Shown: positions 13,676-14,939 of the stretch, piece by piece
Position numbering within the stretch: position 1 is the first letter of the stretch
Layout of the letters: each line of letters begins with the position of its first letter
Assembly: GCA_964568365.1 (NCBI GenBank)
Contig: CAZMQF010000053.1
Location: forward strand, 1-14,939
Reading direction: 5' to 3'
Length of the DNA: 14,939 bases
Source: CAYLMG01 sp964568365
Lineage (GTDB): Bacteria > Planctomycetota > Phycisphaerae > Sedimentisphaerales > Anaerobacaceae
Program-made: the position numbers and the translations under genes
Notes under the pieces: generated by a model
What the model was told of the DNA's origin: nothing
What the model saw: the letters and a program-made list of their open reading frames with translations, nothing else
Database searches by the model: none

Positions 13676-14566
13676 ATGAGCATATTAACCACAGAAAGAA
13701 CAGCAAAACCTTTTCTCAAATGGGCTGGCGGGAAAACACAACTGATTTCTGAAATAGAAAAACGGCTGCCCGTTAAAATTGAAAATGGAAAAATTGATAC
13801 ATACATCGAGCCTTTTGTCGGAGGAGGAGCAGTATTTTTTTACATCGCTCAAAATTATGAAAATATCATTAAATTTTATTTATTTGATATAAATCAGGAT
13901 TTAGTTGAATGCTATAATGCAATTAAAAATGATGTTGAAAAACTTATCAGGCAACTTAAGAATCTCGAGAAAGAATTTTTATGTGTAACTAATAGAAGAA
14001 AATACTTTCTTAAAAAGCGAACCTTATTTAACAAAAACCGTTCACCTGCAAAACTCATATTTCTTAATAAAACTTGCTTTAATGGCCTTTATCGTGTTAA
14101 TCGTAAAGGTGAATTCAATGTACCTTTCGGTGACTATAAAAATCCCAGGATATGCGATGAAGAAAATTTAAGGGCAGTATCAGAAATATTACAAAAGGCG
14201 GAAATAGTTTGCGGCGACTTTACTGAAAGTAAGGAATATGCAAATAGTAATTCTTTTGTGTACCTTGACCCGCCTTACAGGCCGATAAGTCAAACTGCAA
14301 GTTTCACTTCTTATACTCAAAACAGTTTTTCGGAAGAGGACCAGGTAAAACTGGCTGAATTCTGTCAAGAGCTTAATAAAAAGAAAGTAAAACTTTTTTT
14401 AAGCAATTCAGATCCCCCAAACGAAGATTCTGGAGACAATTTTTTTGAAAAACATTATCCCCCGAAATCAGGTTTCACAATCGAAAAAGTGCAAGCAAGT
14501 AGAGTGATAAACTGCAAGGGAACTAAAAGAGGGCAAATCAACGAGTTAATTATTACGAATTATTGA
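13676..14566 (+). CDS. Dam/DpnM-type DNA adenine N6-methyltransferase
   Basis: A class D12 (alpha-group) methyltransferase that moves a methyl group from S-adenosylmethionine to adenine in a specific DNA site. The order of motifs is typical: PFLKWAGGK (12-20, motif X), YIEPFVGGGAVFF (43-55, SAM-binding motif I), NKTCFNGLYRVNRKGEFNVP (target-recognition side), and the catalytic DPPY at 198-201. The 296-residue length fits. The GLYRVNRKGEFNVPFGDY segment is shared with Dam, DpnM and EcoRV-type enzymes, so a GATC-containing target is likely, by inference. The ATG at 13676 is preferred over a TTG at 13658 with no ribosome binding site; the site for the ATG is also weak. The gene is much richer in A+T than murB before it, suggesting acquisition. 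Confidence 0.93.
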   Translation: MSILTTERTAKPFLKWAGGKTQLISEIEKRLPVKIENGKIDTYIEPFVGGGAVFFYIAQNYENIIKFYLFDINQDLVECYNAIKNDVEKLIRQLKNLEKEFLCVTNRRKYFLKKRTLFNKNRSPAKLIFLNKTCFNGLYRVNRKGEFNVPFGDYKNPRICDEENLRAVSEILQKAEIVCGDFTESKEYANSNSFVYLDPPYRPISQTASFTSYTQNSFSEEDQVKLAEFCQELNKKKVKLFLSNSDPPNEDSGDNFFEKHYPPKSGFTIEKVQASRVINCKGTKRGQINELIITNY

Positions 14567-14579
14567 ATAGTATGTCTAT

Positions 14580-14621
14580 AGTTAGCGTGACGTCTCTTAA
14601 AAGAGGCATTTTCCCCTAACT
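14580..14621 (+). terminator. Nested inverted repeats between the methyltransferase and next gene
   Basis: An inner stem (GTCTCTT at 14592-14598 with AAGAGGC at 14601-14607) lies inside a perfect outer pair AGTTAG (14580-14585) and CTAACT (14616-14621). ATTTT follows the inner stem. It could be a weak terminator for the methyltransferase or a regulatory operator for the downstream gene; the T tract is short, so the call is tentative. Confidence 0.35.
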
Positions 14622-14655
14622 GTAAAAAACATTTAAAAATATGCAGGGGATAGCC

Positions 14656-14939
14656 ATGGAGATGTCACGGTTGTCAAGTGAACTAAAAGCTCTCGAAAAA
14701 GGAGAGCATAGAATTATATATGAAAGCAACAATGATGTGAAGGTTACTGTAACACAAACAAGCAAATTTTCTGAACACGATTTCGCCGTTGGTTTAATAC
14801 GAGGTGATCAATTAGAATTTTATCCAACCCATATACGTTTGTTATTTGATTTATATATAAAAAGAGAAAGCAATTTCGAAGGAGCTAAAAAACTGTTTAA
14901 GTCTTTAGAGGAAGTTTACAATAAAAAGGATCCTGAGAA
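14656..14939 (+). CDS. Partial gene downstream of the methyltransferase, unknown function
   Basis: The frame is open from 14656 to the window end (94 codons, no stop) and so is truncated by the edge. The ATG has AGGGGA five bases upstream; an in-frame ATG at 14641 lacks a site. The visible part reads MEMSRLSSELKALEKGEHRI at the start and includes HDFAVGLIRGDQLEFYPTHI and FEGAKKLFKSLEEVYNKKDP. I do not recognise a fold or catalytic motif. The AT-rich composition matches the methyltransferase 89 bp before it, and the same strand suggests one module. A cognate restriction endonuclease is the natural guess from position, but nothing in these 94 residues shows it. Confidence 0.7.
   Translation, partial: MEMSRLSSELKALEKGEHRIIYESNNDVKVTVTQTSKFSEHDFAVGLIRGDQLEFYPTHIRLLFDLYIKRESNFEGAKKLFKSLEEVYNKKDPE

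Overview
The window is bacterial chromosome from a draft assembly: a run of ten Ns lies at 7220-7229. It carries chaperonin, amino-acid, tRNA-modification and peptidoglycan genes (groEL/groES, asd, truA, murC, murB). The lineage cannot be fixed from sequence alone. A planctomycete of the Phycisphaerae/Sedimentisphaerales kind is a reasonable guess, from the broken gene at 8556-8696 (signal peptide followed by a TIYVNADSGS-like start, typical of secreted beta-helix proteins there) and from the many lineage-specific hypothetical proteins. Treat this as an inference.

Layout. (1) 72-2125, minus strand: groEL followed by groES, the reverse of the common groES-groEL order, with no CIRCE operator visible. 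(2) 2488-3746: two convergent genes for membrane proteins of unknown function, with a palindromic terminator on the plus-strand stop codon. (3) 4089-7056: asd, truA and a GT4 glycosyltransferase, tightly packed and probably one operon, with a strong leader hairpin before asd. The glycosyltransferase contains an in-frame 21-bp tandem repeat. (4) 7057-8723: a disturbed accessory stretch. It holds a small ORF split by the assembly gap, a zinc-ribbon/helical-repeat/CFI-box protein whose 3' end runs out of frame into a leftover glycosyltransferase C-terminus, and a truncated secreted-protein N-terminus. (5) 8724-10917: single small genes for a YjbQ/UPF0047 protein, a PNPOx-like flavin-fold protein, a YbaK-type tRNA-editing deacylase and a four-helix membrane protein. 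(6) 11172-13461: murC and murB, overlapping by 35 bp. (7) 13462-14939: an AT-rich stretch with a Dam/DpnM-type adenine methyltransferase and the start of an unrecognised gene that runs off the window. It is probably an acquired restriction-modification or solitary-methylase module.

The most interesting place is region 4. Two copies of the 3' end of a glycosyltransferase gene share an exact 44-bp core (6970-7013 and 8479-8522) and bracket about 1.4 kb of unrelated genes. This could be a cargo insertion at the end of the gene, a tandem paralogue replaced by new DNA, or partly an assembly artefact, since the N gap lies inside the bracketed stretch.
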